Shown here piece after piece: positions 35,461 to 44,362 of a stretch of DNA of 64,000 nt (its first letter is position 1; the number at the start of each line of letters is the position of its first letter). This DNA comes from DATDAH01 sp963823495 (lineage in GTDB: Bacteria > Actinomycetota > Acidimicrobiia > Acidimicrobiales > DATDAH01). A program made the position numbers and the translations under genes. The stretch is from NCBI GenBank assembly GCA_963823495.1, contig CAWGLV010000001.1, forward strand, positions 3,348,001 to 3,412,000. Direction: 5' to 3'. Below the pieces are notes generated by a model, which worked only from the letters and a program-made list of their open reading frames with translations, made no database searches and was not told where the DNA came from.

Positions 35461-37080
35461 TCAAGCGGACTCGCTGAAGTCGGCCGCCTTGCGGAGCTGG
35501 TCGAGCGCGGCGGTGATGGCGGCGGCATCGGCCCGATCGGCCTGAGCGCGGCCGAGGGCCTCGTGGGCGCGGGCGATCAGCTCCTCGGTGTCGTCGATCT
35601 CGGCGAGGTCCTCGCCGACCGGCCCCGCCACCGCGGCGGGCGCCGCCCCCGAAGCAGCACCGAACGGTTGCACCACCAGCGGCTCGCCCTCGAGGTCGGG
35701 CACCGTGGCGGCGAGCTCGGCCAACGCCTCCTCGAGGTGGCCGGCCAGGGCCCAAGGATCACCCAGCAACCCGGGGTCACCCTGCAGACCGAAGTCGAGC
35801 TGCTCCTGGTAGCTCATCACGGTCATGTTCAGCCCGGCGCCGTCGTAGATCGGGCCAATGGGGTAGTTGGCCACGAGTCGGGCCCCGGCCGAGTACAGCG
35901 GGAAGGGTGGGCCGGGGACGTTGGAGATCGTCACGTTGAACACGGGCCGGTGCATGTTGGCCAGGTGCATCCGGGAGTAGAGCCGAGCGGCCCGACCCAG
36001 CAGAGCCGGGGCGGCGAACTCGGCCCAGTCGGTCAGGGCATCGGCCCCGATGGCGTGGCGCTCCTTGGCCTCCCGGGTGGCGTCGCCGATGACCTGGAGG
36101 CGCACCGCCGGATCCGTCACCTCGGTGGCCAGGCTGACCAGCATCGAGGACACCCGGTTGCCCATGGCGCCCTTCTCGCCCTCGGTCCGCACCGACACCG
36201 GCACCATGGCGACCAGCGGGGCGGACAGGTCCTCACTGCGCTCGTCGAACCACCGCCGCAGCGCGCCGGCGCACAGGGCGAGCACGACGTCGTTGACCTT
36301 GACGTCATGGTGGGCCTTGATCGCCTTGACCGCGGGCAGCGACAGCGAGGTCGTGGCGAAGACCCGCTGGCGGGTCAGCGGGCCGTTGATCGAGGTCTTG
36401 GGCGCGGCGAACGGTGACGGTGGGGAGCTCGATCTGGACAGGCCCCGCCGGCCCAGCGCGGCGTCGATCGTGCGGCGCGTGGCCTTCACCATGCGGATCG
36501 GCGAGGACAGCAGCGAGACCGTGGCGTGGGCCAGCATCTCGGCGTCGGACGGAACCGTGTCCGGTGCCCACGCCTCCTCTGGCGGCGGCACCTCCGAGCC
36601 CTCGGGGGTCAGGTCGAGGGTCGCCACGGTGATCTCGTTGCCCGACGCACCGTCGATGGCGGCGTGGTGGACCTTGCTCAGCACGGCCACGTGACCGCCG
36701 GCCACGCCGTCGATCAACCACATCTCCCACAGCGGTCGACCGCGGTCCAGGGGGATGGCGTTCAGGTGGGCGGCCAGTTCGGCCAGCTCCCGGGGACCAC
36801 CAGGGGCCGGCACGGCGACCCGCCGCAGGTGCCAATCGAGGTCGAAGTCGGGGTCCTCGATCCACAGCGGGTGGTGCAGGCCGAAAGGCACCTCCCGCAG
36901 CCGACGGCGGAAGGGCGGAGCCATGTGCAGCCTGGGCTCGTAGACCTCGCGCAGGTGGTCGAGATCGAAGTCCCCACTCACCTCCGAGGGGTCGAAGACC
37001 GCCAGGCCCGCGACGTGCATGGGGGCCGTCGGCGTCTCCATCGACAGGAATCCGGCGTCGAGCCCGGTCAACCGCTGCAT
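35461..37080 (-). CDS. Wax ester synthase/diacylglycerol acyltransferase (WES/DGAT)
   Basis: A protein of 539 residues. The catalytic HHxxxDG motif is VHHAAIDGASG. Other WS/DGAT signatures are the N-terminal LTGLDAGFLSMETPTAPMHV, KVNDVVLALCAGALRRW, GNRVSSMLVSLAT and NVTISNVPGPPFPLY. It transfers acyl-CoA to diacylglycerol or a fatty alcohol, making storage lipid at the membrane. The C-terminal 60 residues (after LVVQPFG) are Ala-rich and helical, beyond the usual end. TAGCAT about 28 nt upstream gives a short leader with AGGGGGT as ribosome binding site. Confidence 0.92.
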   Translation of the reverse strand: MQRLTGLDAGFLSMETPTAPMHVAGLAVFDPSEVSGDFDLDHLREVYEPRLHMAPPFRRRLREVPFGLHHPLWIEDPDFDLDWHLRRVAVPAPGGPRELAELAAHLNAIPLDRGRPLWEMWLIDGVAGGHVAVLSKVHHAAIDGASGNEITVATLDLTPEGSEVPPPEEAWAPDTVPSDAEMLAHATVSLLSSPIRMVKATRRTIDAALGRRGLSRSSSPPSPFAAPKTSINGPLTRQRVFATTSLSLPAVKAIKAHHDVKVNDVVLALCAGALRRWFDERSEDLSAPLVAMVPVSVRTEGEKGAMGNRVSSMLVSLATEVTDPAVRLQVIGDATREAKERHAIGADALTDWAEFAAPALLGRAARLYSRMHLANMHRPVFNVTISNVPGPPFPLYSAGARLVANYPIGPIYDGAGLNMTVMSYQEQLDFGLQGDPGLLGDPWALAGHLEEALAELAATVPDLEGEPLVVQPFGAASGAAPAAVAGPVGEDLAEIDDTEELIARAHEALGRAQADRADAAAITAALDQLRKAADFSESA

Positions 37081-37190
37081 TGCGCCACCCCCTGGTCGTC
37101 TCGGTCCGATGCTAGGGCCACCCATCGGTCCCCGCCCCTCGAGCTGTACCGCCGGGTGACGGCCGCACCCCTCGATTCGCGTCGCTTTCC

Positions 37191-37292
37191 GGCGCCTGAT
37201 TGCCGCGCCCCAGCACCCCAATCGGGCGCCAGAACGGCACTTCGTCGTACTGGCGCCTGATTGCCGCGCGCCGACGCCTCAATCGGGCGCCA
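37191..37292. repeat. Two type B palindromic elements in tandem
   Basis: Copy 1 is 37191-37230 and copy 2 is 37251-37292. Arms GGCGCCTGATT and AATCGGGCGCC pair over 11 bp with one T-G pair. Both end CCAGAACG, and the loop of copy 2 (CCGACGCCTC) matches the one at 17721. The pair lies between the start of the wax ester synthase gene and the end of the fusion gene at 37305. Confidence 0.8.
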
Positions 37293-37304
37293 GAACGAGG
37301 GGGG

Positions 37305-38663
37305 TCAGGGCGACAGGCCGGGTTCGGGGGTGACGATCTCCATGACGAGGCCCCTGGCGTCGTGGCGACGCTCGCCGAGGCGCCGGACCCGACCCGCGAG
37401 CAGGGCCTTGGCCGTGACGGCGACGACGGCGGCGTCGAGGACGTCGTCGGCCGCCGCGCCCGAGGGTGGGCGGGCCACCAGCGCGTCGATCCCCGGGACG
37501 TGGGGACCGAGGACCGCCAGGCGCTCGTCCCGGCCAGGACGCCCCTTCTTGGGATGGGCCATGGGCACGCCGTGCAGGCTGGCGAAGGCCACCTCGGGAT
37601 GGCACTCGAACACCCGTCCCTGGCGGGTCGGATCCAGGAGGCGGTCGACCTCGGCGACCTTCGGCGCCAGGTTCCAGGCCTGCCTCGAGAGGCCGACGCC
37701 GCTGGCCGCCCGGGCGCGGGCCAGCGCCGTGTCGTAGTCGCGGGCGCCGAGCACGGGGCGCACCGGTGCCGGGAAGACCGACGAGCGCCGGTCGCCCAAC
37801 TGCGCCCGGGCCTCGATGTCGCACTTGCGGGGTGGGCCGTCGGACAGGCCGATGGGGATGTCGACGCCGATCGCACCGACCCGGCCCTTCGCCTGGCGGG
37901 CCGCGACCTTGGCGAACCGGTCGACGACCTCGACGGTGGCGTCGCCCTCGACCGGCAGGGTGACCACGCACCAGCCGCCCCGGCAGGCGTCCGCACCGGC
38001 CACGGCCTGCGGGAGGCCGAACATGTCGAGACAGCGATCGAGACCCGCGATCCGGATGTCGCGCCGTCGCTGCTGCTCCCAGGTCTCCCTGGTCATCCGG
38101 AAGCGCCGCAGCGCGGCGCCCTCGCCCCGGCGGAGATCCATCTCCACGCCGTTGGGCTCGTAGCCGAGACGCTCGGTCACCCCGAGCGAGGAGGCGTTGT
38201 CCTCCCACGCGAAGGTCTCGCACCACCGGGCGCCGAGGCCGGCGAAGGCGAGGTGCAGGATCGCGGCCCGCATCTCCTTGCCGATGCCCAGGCCCTGGTG
38301 CTCCCGACCCAGCCACGACCCGCTCTCGGCCACCCGGGTCCGCCAGAAGTTCTTGGCGAAGAGGTCCTGGATGCCCACGACGGTGGGCTCGGGGTCCCGG
38401 AGCACGACGGCGAGACCCAGGCCCCAGTCGTCCTTGGACCACTCCGCCCTCTGCCGCCAGTTCCACTGCAGCGCGCCCCGCTCGAGGTCGGGCGACGGTG
38501 CATCGGTCCAGGGGGTGGAGAACGGCATCACCTCCGGGTCATGGACGCCGTGGCGAACGAGGTCGACGACGGCCAGGAGGTCCTCGTCGGTCGGCGGGCG
38601 CAACTCGAGGCGGGGCGTGCGCACCCGGAGGTCGAACAACGGCCAGTACGGGTGCCCCACCAC
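37305..38663 (-). CDS. GNAT acetyltransferase fused to a DUF429 domain
   Basis: A protein of 452 residues. Residues about 10-195 form a RimJ/RimL-type GNAT N-acetyltransferase: RTPRLELRPPTDEDL, the acetyl-CoA loop REHQGLGIGKEM, and NASSLGVTERLGYEP. Residues about 220-452 are a DUF429 domain: AGADACRGGWCVV, GVDIPIGLSDGPPRKCDIEA and ECHPEVAFASLHG. DUF429 is a nuclease-like (RNase H-type) family of unknown role. Both halves look complete. The start is GTG 38663 or 38660. It is divergent from the methyltransferase gene. Confidence 0.8.
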   Translation of the reverse strand: MVGHPYWPLFDLRVRTPRLELRPPTDEDLLAVVDLVRHGVHDPEVMPFSTPWTDAPSPDLERGALQWNWRQRAEWSKDDWGLGLAVVLRDPEPTVVGIQDLFAKNFWRTRVAESGSWLGREHQGLGIGKEMRAAILHLAFAGLGARWCETFAWEDNASSLGVTERLGYEPNGVEMDLRRGEGAALRRFRMTRETWEQQRRRDIRIAGLDRCLDMFGLPQAVAGADACRGGWCVVTLPVEGDATVEVVDRFAKVAARQAKGRVGAIGVDIPIGLSDGPPRKCDIEARAQLGDRRSSVFPAPVRPVLGARDYDTALARARAASGVGLSRQAWNLAPKVAEVDRLLDPTRQGRVFECHPEVAFASLHGVPMAHPKKGRPGRDERLAVLGPHVPGIDALVARPPSGAAADDVLDAAVVAVTAKALLAGRVRRLGERRHDARGLVMEIVTPEPGLSP

Positions 38664-38714
38664 ACCAGTCTCGCCCACGGCGCCGCAAGGGGCGGTCGTT
38701 ATAGGGTCCCGAAG

Positions 38715-39341
38715 GTGCCCCGACTCATGGCTGCCTGGTACGACCGCTCGATGGCCAAGACGGAGGCCGCCGGGTTGCGGTCCTGGCGGGCCGACCTGCT
38801 CGGCGGGCTCTCCGGCGAGGTGCTGGAGATCGGGGCCGGGACCGGCCTGAACCTGGCGCACTACCCGGACACGGTCACCCGCCTCGTCCTGACCGAGCCC
38901 GACCCTCACATGCGGGATCGCCTCGCGCCGAGGGTCGCCGGACACACGACGGCGTTCCCGATCGAGGTGACCGACTCCGGCGTGGACTCGCTGCCCCACG
39001 AGGACGAGGCCTTCGACGTGGTGGTCTCGACCCTCGTGCTCTGCTCGGTGCCCGACCACGAGGCGGCCCTGACCGAGATCCACCGGGTGCTACGACCGGG
39101 TGGACGCCTGGTGTACCTCGAGCACGTGGCCGCCTACGAGAACCCGAAGCGGCACAAGTGGCAGCGGCGGATCGAGCCGATCTGGAAGCGCCTGGCCGGC
39201 AATTGCCACCTCACCCGGCACACCGACCAGGCCATCACCGACGCCGGTTTCGAGCTGGAGGAGGCTCGCCGGGAGTCCATGCGCCAGTCCCCGCCCTTCG
39301 TCCGGGTCACGGTCCGCGGCGTGGCCCTCAAGCGGGCCTGA
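38715..39341 (+). CDS. Class I SAM-dependent methyltransferase
   Basis: A protein of 208 residues. Motif I is LEIGAGTGLNLAHYP, the next acidic position is in LTEPDPHMRDRLAPR, and later motifs are FDVVVSTLVLCSVPD and VLRPGGRLVYLEHV. This is the phosphatidylethanolamine-N-methyltransferase/UbiE-like group; the substrate is unknown. The GTG at 38715 follows TAGGGT by 7 nt; an ATG at 38727 (MAAWYD) is an alternative. Confidence 0.85.
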   Translation: MPRLMAAWYDRSMAKTEAAGLRSWRADLLGGLSGEVLEIGAGTGLNLAHYPDTVTRLVLTEPDPHMRDRLAPRVAGHTTAFPIEVTDSGVDSLPHEDEAFDVVVSTLVLCSVPDHEAALTEIHRVLRPGGRLVYLEHVAAYENPKRHKWQRRIEPIWKRLAGNCHLTRHTDQAITDAGFELEEARRESMRQSPPFVRVTVRGVALKRA

Positions 39342-39403
39342 CCCCCGTTTCCGGGTACACCCTGCGTCGTGGCGAACACCCGAGCCCTCCCAGAAGCGCC
39401 TCC

Positions 39404-39619
39404 TCAGGGCTCGAGCCGGAGGTTCGGGACTCCGTCGGTGACCGTCAGGGTGCCGGGCGTGCCCAGGAGCATCGCCGGCTCGCCGGCCAGGTTCGGGGAC
39501 GCCAGCTCGACCACCTCGCTCTTGTGCTCGCCGGCCAGGATCGTCAGCTCGAGGTGGATGACGCCCTCCTCCTCGGCTGCATCGACCACGAACACGTCGT
39601 AGACCCCGTCCGGCAGCAC
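39404..39619 (-). CDS. Small conserved-looking hypothetical protein
   Basis: A beta-rich protein of 71 residues (MLPDGVYDVFVVDA then IHLELTILAGEHKSEVVELA). The coding bias is strong and the opening DGVYDVFVVDA looks like a small soluble domain that binds a ligand, but no family is assigned. The GTG at 39619 has TAGAAG, an imperfect -10, 6 nt upstream. It is divergent from the enoyl-CoA hydratase (22 bp between start codons) and convergent with the methyltransferase. Confidence 0.55.
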   Translation of the reverse strand: MLPDGVYDVFVVDAAEEEGVIHLELTILAGEHKSEVVELASPNLAGEPAMLLGTPGTLTVTDGVPNLRLEP

Positions 39620-39641
39620 GGAACACTTCTACTCTCCGGAC

Positions 39642-40406
39642 ATGACCGTGCGCTACGAGACCGCGGGAGCGGTGGCGATCGTCACCATCGACCGGCCGGA
39701 GGTGCGCAACGCCGTCGACGGGCCGACCGCCGGGCACCTGGCCGAGGCGTTCCGGCGCTTCGAGGCCGACGACGACCTCGCCGCCGCCGTCCTCACGGGT
39801 GCCGGTGACACCTTCTGCGCGGGGGCCGACCTGAAGGCGGTGTCCGACCGTCGGGGCAACCGGGTGACCATCGACGGTGACGGGCCGATGGGCCCGACCC
39901 GGATGCTGCTGGACAAGCCGGTGATCGCCGCCGTCGAGGGTCACGCCGTGGCCGGCGGCCTGGAGCTGGCGATCTGGTGTGACCTGCGGGTAGCGGCCAC
40001 CGACGCGGTGTTCGGCGTGTACTGCCGGCGCTGGGGTGTCCCCCTGGTCGACGGCGGGACGATCCGGCTCCCCCGCCTGATCGGCCACAGCCACGCCCTC
40101 GACCTGATCCTGACGGGCCGGGGCGTGTCCGGCGAGGAGGCCCTGCGCATGGGCCTGGCCAACCGGCTGGTCGAGCCCGGGGAGGCGTTGACGGCCGCCG
40201 TCGCCCTGGCCGAGGACCTGGCCCGCTTCCCGCAGCACTGCTTGCGCTCGGACCGCGAGTCGTCCTATGAGCAGTGGTCACTCGACCTCGACGCCGCCCT
40301 CCTCCGGGAGACCGAGCTCGGCCTCACGGTCATCGCCCGCGGCGAGACCCAGGCGGGCGCCGCCCGCTTCGCCTCCGGCGAGGGCCGCCACGGCACCTTC
40401 GACTGA
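39642..40406 (+). CDS. Enoyl-CoA hydratase/isomerase family protein
   Basis: A crotonase-fold protein of 254 residues. Oxyanion-hole segments are AGDTFCAGADLKAVS and VEGHAVAGGLELAIWCDLRV, and RWGVPLVDGGTIRLPRLIG carries the usual catalytic-loop region. The Glu at the first catalytic position seems replaced in the VPLVDGG segment, so the exact reaction (hydratase, isomerase or hydrolase) is open. TACTCT lies 6 nt before the ATG. Confidence 0.85.
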   Translation: MTVRYETAGAVAIVTIDRPEVRNAVDGPTAGHLAEAFRRFEADDDLAAAVLTGAGDTFCAGADLKAVSDRRGNRVTIDGDGPMGPTRMLLDKPVIAAVEGHAVAGGLELAIWCDLRVAATDAVFGVYCRRWGVPLVDGGTIRLPRLIGHSHALDLILTGRGVSGEEALRMGLANRLVEPGEALTAAVALAEDLARFPQHCLRSDRESSYEQWSLDLDAALLRETELGLTVIARGETQAGAARFASGEGRHGTFD

Positions 40407-40547
40407 CCCACCCGCGCTCCGGGGGCCGTGGGCTCGAGCCGGGGCGCACGCAGAGCGCCGAGGCCGTGACTCCGGGCTCCGGCCGGTCACCGCCGCGACG
40501 ACCCGTTCCACCGCCCACGGACCGGGCGGTGCTGCTACACAGGGCCG

Positions 40548-40658
40548 ATGACGGCCAGCGCGGCCGACCGGCCCGACGGCCGGGCGGTCGACGGTTGCCC
40601 CGAACCCGTCCCCGGGTCGCGTAACCGGGAGTCGAACCCGGGCATGGACCGGTCGTGA
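40548..40658 (+). CDS. 36-codon micro-ORF coupled to the sigma factor gene
   Basis: The ORF runs from ATG 40548 to TGA 40656-40658 and encodes 36 residues beginning MTASAADRPD. The stop overlaps the sigma factor GTG (40655-40657) in GTGA. TACACA ends 6 nt before the ATG, close to the leaderless -10 pattern. The layout copies that of the micro-ORF at 30-122. The ORF includes a sequence resembling a tRNA T-arm (40625-40641), which appears to be coincidental. The rest of the gap 40407-40547 shows nothing recognisable. Confidence 0.4.
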   Translation: MTASAADRPDGRAVDGCPEPVPGSRNRESNPGMDRS

Positions 40659-41236
40659 AGGACCGCACGGGCATCGCCTGGCACGTGCCCTCGGACGAGG
40701 ACGTCCGGTTCACGGGGCTCTACGAGCGCCACTACCGCTTGATCAGGGACTTCTGTCGCCGGCGGGTGGCCGCGGACCTGGTCGACGACGTCGTGGCCGA
40801 GACCTTCCTCACGGCCTGGCGACGGGTCGAGGACGTCCCCGATGGTGAGGAGGCGCTGCTCTGGCTCTACCGGGTCGCCTACCGGGTGGTCGGCCACCAG
40901 TGGCGGACCGTGACGCGCCGACGCCGGCTCGAGGACCGGCTGCGCTCGGTTCCGTTGCCCCCGGCCACCGCCGCCGACGATGACGTGACCGACGGCGACG
41001 ACCACCGCCGTGTCCTCGCCGCGGCAGCCCGTCTCGGCGACACCGATGCCGAGGTACTCCGCCTCACGGCGTGGGAACAGCTGGCCGTGGTCGAGGTCGC
41101 CGCGGTCCTCGACATCGCCCCCAACGCGGTGAAGCAACGGCTGCACCGCGCCCGGCGCAACCTCGCCCGTGAGTACCGGCGCCTCGAGGCCGGACCCGTG
41201 GGGGCGCCTGATCCTGTGAAAGGCGAACCCTTGTGA
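40655..41236 (+). CDS. ECF-type RNA polymerase sigma factor
   Basis: A protein of 193 residues. Region 2 is LYERHYRLIRDFCRRRV to DVVAETFLTAWRRV (core binding and -10 recognition), followed by ALLWLYRVAYRVVGHQW. Region 4 is LRLTAWEQLAVVEVAAVLDI with AVKQRLHRARRNLAREY (-35 recognition helix-turn-helix). It would direct transcription of an envelope-stress or similar regulon. The start GTG 40655 overlaps a micro-ORF stop, and the gene's stop overlaps the membrane partner's GTG, so three ORFs form one coupled unit. Confidence 0.88.
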   Translation: MKDRTGIAWHVPSDEDVRFTGLYERHYRLIRDFCRRRVAADLVDDVVAETFLTAWRRVEDVPDGEEALLWLYRVAYRVVGHQWRTVTRRRRLEDRLRSVPLPPATAADDDVTDGDDHRRVLAAAARLGDTDAEVLRLTAWEQLAVVEVAAVLDIAPNAVKQRLHRARRNLAREYRRLEAGPVGAPDPVKGEPL

Positions 41237-42858
41237 TCACCGACGACGAGGTCCTGGACCTGTTCGAACGAGCCGACCCGGCCCGGGCGGGGGACCCGGC
41301 GCCCACCCTTGGCGCCGCCGCCTTCCTCGAAGGTCTGCGGTCGACGCCGAGCTACGTGGCGGAGCCCGAGGCCACGCGGGTGGAGCTCGGTCCCTCGCCG
41401 AACCGACGCTGGCGGGTCATCGCCGCCGTGGCGGCAGCCGGTGTGTTGATCGTGGGCGCGCTGGTACTCGCAGCGGACCGCGAGCCGAGCGGGCCCACCG
41501 ATGATCAGGCGCCGGCCACCACAGAACCCACGCGCCGCCCGACGAACCCTGCGGCGGTGCGAATCGCCACGGGCTTCGTGGCGGCCATCGGCGCCTTCGA
41601 CGTCGACGCCGCCATGGCGGACCTGGCCGAAGACGCCGACATCTCGCTGGTGACCGCACCCGGCGGCGTTGGCGACGCGGGGCCGGCGACGACTCGGCAG
41701 GACCTGCCGCGACTGCTGGCCCTGCTCGAGGCCCAGGGCTACGAGCAGTCGGCCGATCTCTGTGCCGTGAACAGCCAGGCGGAGGACGAGACCATCGTTC
41801 GTTGTGCCCTGACCTTCTCCTCCTTGCGCTCGGGCCAGTTCGCTTGGGCTCCCTTCGGACCGAGCCACATCGACGTCGTCGTCCGGCGAGGAAGGATCAC
41901 CGGGGCGACGACCCGCTGGGCATCCGAGCGCTTCGAGGCCGAGGTGTGGGAGCCCTTCACCACCTGGGTGGCGGCCAACCATCGGGCTGACGCCGAGGTC
42001 ATGTACCCCGACGGGAGTCGGTCCTCGGCCCGGCTCAGCGAGTCGTCGATCCGCCTCTGGGGTCAGCGCACGAGGGAGTACGCGGCCCTGCAGGGCGCAG
42101 CCATGGTCGAGGTGGCCGCCGAGTTCATGGCGGCCCGCAACGCCCACGACGCGGACGCCGCTCGAGCACTCGTGGCCGACGACGGCGTCCTCGCCCAGCT
42201 CTGCAACCAGGGGTTGACGCCCCGTTACGCCTGCGTGGTCGACGACCCCGAGGAGCCGATCATGGGACGGGTCCCCCTCGACCGGGCGGGCATCACCTTC
42301 GCCCTGGACGCCGAGGCGCTGTACGACCTCCGCTTCGAGGACGTGGCCTGCGAGAAGGTGTCCGGCCCCCTCGTCACCTGCTCCTACCGAATGGACAACC
42401 GGCTGCGGGAGATCGCCGGCGACGCGCCGGTCGAGGCCGCCTCCAGCCTCGGCGTGGTCGACGGACGCGTCCGCCTCGTCGCCTTCCCGTGGCTGAACAT
42501 CGGGTTCAACCCGGCCGGCCTCAACCCGGTGGAGGCCGAGCCGTTCGTCCACTGGCTGGAACAGGAGTACCCCTGGGCCGTGGGCAGCGGCGACCTGACG
42601 AGCACCAACGGCCCGGTGTTCCGGGCCGAGGGCCAGGAGCTGCTCCTCATCCTGACCCGTCCCTCGCTGGCCCGACTGGGCGGCTTCCTGGACGACTACG
42701 AGGCCGCCGGTGGGCCGCTGTCGGTGGAAGCGGATGCGAGCAGGCTGCATCGCCGAGTGGCCGGACTGTCGTTCTCGCTCGATACGCCGGCGCCCTGGGC
42801 CCCCGGTCCCATCGAGCCTTTGACCGACGCCGACGGGTTCCGGAGCCGGTCGCTCTAG
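41233..42858 (+). pseudogene. Membrane-anchored sigma-factor partner, N-terminal part, frameshifted
   Basis: 541 residues are readable in this frame. A short cytoplasmic N-terminus (VLDLFERADPARAGDP) precedes one membrane segment at about 62-81 (VIAAVAAAGVLIVGALVLAA) and a large outer region with two similar SnoaL-like blocks (ATGFVAAIGAFDVDAAMADL and AAEFMAARNAHDADAARALV). This arrangement suits an anti-sigma-like sensor. The frame stops at TAG 42856-42858, but the next frame continues a recognisable domain. Adding one base after 42857 would give SLYVSQSRVGPQGAEA and join both parts. Confidence 0.7.
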
Positions 42859-43316
42859 TCAGTCAGAGCCGGGTCGGGCCCCAGGGGGCCGAGGCCGTCG
42901 TCTACTGGACCAGCGTCCCCGCTGCCGCCGGCGGCTTGGCGGAACCCTGTGCCCGACTTCTCGGCGGGGTCGAGGACCCTTCGGCGTCGGAGTTGGCGGG
43001 TCTGCTCGCGGCCGCGCCCGGCACCCGGGTGATCGAGCCGCCCACCGACGTCACCGTGGGAGAACGGGAGGCGGTGCACGTCCGGCTCGCCGTGCTGGAC
43101 CACCAGGGCTGCGATCCCGGCTACTTCTTCCGCTGGCCGTCCACGGGCATGGGCCCGGCCTGGTACGGGACCGAGGCCGGGGACATCATCGAGGTCTGGG
43201 TCATCCAGGGGGTCGGCCGGCTCCTGGTCGTCGTCGGCGAGACGACCCCGCAGGCCGGCAACGACCTCGTCAATGACGTCCAGCAGGTGGTCCACTCGAT
43301 CCGCTTCGACCCGTGA
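42859..43316 (+). pseudogene. C-terminal part of the sigma-factor partner in the -1 frame
   Basis: The reading frame continues as SQSRVGPQGAEAVVYWTSVP, EPCARLLGG, VIEPPTDVTVGEREAVHVRL, DPGYFFRWPSTG and DLVNDVQQVVHSIRFDP. I recognise this as an extracytoplasmic domain common at the C-terminus of actinobacterial membrane-anchored proteins. It has no start codon of its own near the junction and directly follows the TAG at 42856, so it belongs to the gene above. A terminator follows. Confidence 0.65.
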
Positions 43317-43323
43317 AAACGGC

Positions 43324-43359
43324 GGAAGCCCGTCCCACATCGTTGGGGGACGGGCTTCC
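43324..43359. terminator. Strong hairpin terminator
   Basis: GGAAGCCCGTCCC pairs with GGGGACGGGCTTCC over about 12-13 bp around a short loop (ACATCGTT). It lies 8 nt after the stop of the frameshifted gene (43316) and 25 nt beyond the end of the convergent Rpf gene, so it can serve both. No long T tract follows. It lacks the GTTCTGG border of the dispersed palindromes and is therefore treated as a plain terminator. Confidence 0.75.
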
Positions 43360-43383
43360 GACGACCTTCAGCTGAGGGTGAGG

Positions 43384-44139
43384 TCAGCCGTAGTAGGCAC
43401 CGCAATGGGGCCAGTGGTGCAGCCCCGAACGGGTGCGGACCCGCTCGGCGATTCTCGCCTGGTACCAGGCCGGCCTCTGGTTCGGCATGCCCGAACCGCC
43501 GTAGGCGGCCCAGGTGCCGAGGTTGAACTGGAGTCCGCCGTAGTACCCGTTGCCGGTGGCGATCGACCAGTTCCCACCCGACTCGCAGTTGGCCACGCCG
43601 GACCAACGGCGCACCAGGGCCCGTCGTTGACGGGCGACGGCGACGGCTCGCAGGTACCGGCGCATCAGTCGGGCCTCGCGCTGGAACGCGGGCCAGGTCT
43701 CGCCGCGGTGGCCGCGGACCCAGGTCGTGCCCCAGCGGAACCAGTGGCCACCACGCCACTGGAAGCGACCCCGCGCCTGGTGGCGCTTGGCCACGTGGCA
43801 GGCGGTGTAACCGCGGCCGCAGTTGCCGTAGTCGACCCAGCGAGGATCCGGGCCCCAGCGTCGCCTGGGCACCTCCTCGTTGGTGGCCGTGGTCTCGCCG
43901 GTCTCGACGGCGGCGGCCGCCGTGGTCGGCGGGGCCACCTCCTCGACCGGCGAGGGTACGGGTGCCGCCGTGGTCGGCGGGACCTCGCTCGTCGTCGGGG
44001 CCTCGGCGAGGGGGGGAACCGTCGACGGGGTGGTGCCCGGGTCACCGTCGGCGGACGCCGAGCCGGCATCGAGGGCACCGATCAGGCTCAGAACGAGCGT
44101 CAGGCTCACCGCCGTCAGTCCGATCTTCTTCTTCTTCAT
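43384..44139 (-). CDS. Resuscitation-promoting-factor-like transglycosylase
   Basis: A protein of 251 residues. A signal peptide (MKKKKIGLTAVSLTLVLSLI to SASA, about residues 1-30) is followed by a Thr/Pro/Ala-rich linker, a basic Trp/Arg-rich middle part and a C-terminal Rpf domain. The domain shows VANCESGGNWSIATGNGYYG, with the catalytic Glu, then GLQFNLGTWAAYGGSGMP and a final Cys that may pair with the first. It would cleave peptidoglycan outside the cell and promote growth restart. ATG 44139 is chosen for the signal peptide; AAGGAG is 12 nt before an upstream in-frame GTG at 44148, which may be the real start. Confidence 0.85.
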   Translation of the reverse strand: MKKKKIGLTAVSLTLVLSLIGALDAGSASADGDPGTTPSTVPPLAEAPTTSEVPPTTAAPVPSPVEEVAPPTTAAAAVETGETTATNEEVPRRRWGPDPRWVDYGNCGRGYTACHVAKRHQARGRFQWRGGHWFRWGTTWVRGHRGETWPAFQREARLMRRYLRAVAVARQRRALVRRWSGVANCESGGNWSIATGNGYYGGLQFNLGTWAAYGGSGMPNQRPAWYQARIAERVRTRSGLHHWPHCGAYYG

Positions 44140-44362
44140 GTCTCGCACAGGGGGGATGTGCTCCTTGGGGGGGACTACCCCCACCGGTCAGGGGCGCGCG
44201 ACGATGCTCGGAGGTGAGGGGATCACCGGCCGGCCCGGAGGGCAGCGGCTCGAGCGGCCGTTCACCGGCGAACCCCGAGAACGGGGCCGGCCAGAAGGCG
44301 CTTCTCTTGGTGGGGTGACGACAGGATCACCGCTTCCGTAACTGAATCGCAACATTCAGCCG

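Noticed and set aside
40618..40641. tRNA-like T-arm on the minus strand (CCGGGTTCGACTCCCGG).
   Set aside because: The T-arm matches the tRNA B-box, but no partner for the acceptor strand TTACGCG, no anticodon arm and no D-arm exist at the required distance. The stretch lies inside the micro-ORF 40548-40658.
42840..42880. Programmed -1 ribosomal frameshift in the sigma-factor partner gene.
   Set aside because: No slippery heptamer (X XXY YYZ) or following pseudoknot is visible, and a one-base insertion restores a natural sequence, so a deletion or sequencing error is simpler.
44140..44362. c-di-AMP (ydaO-type) riboswitch in the Rpf leader, as known for some actinobacterial rpf genes.
   Set aside because: The leader is long and GC-rich, but I could not find the conserved ydaO core or its 3' pseudoknot. 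A covariance-model search would decide.
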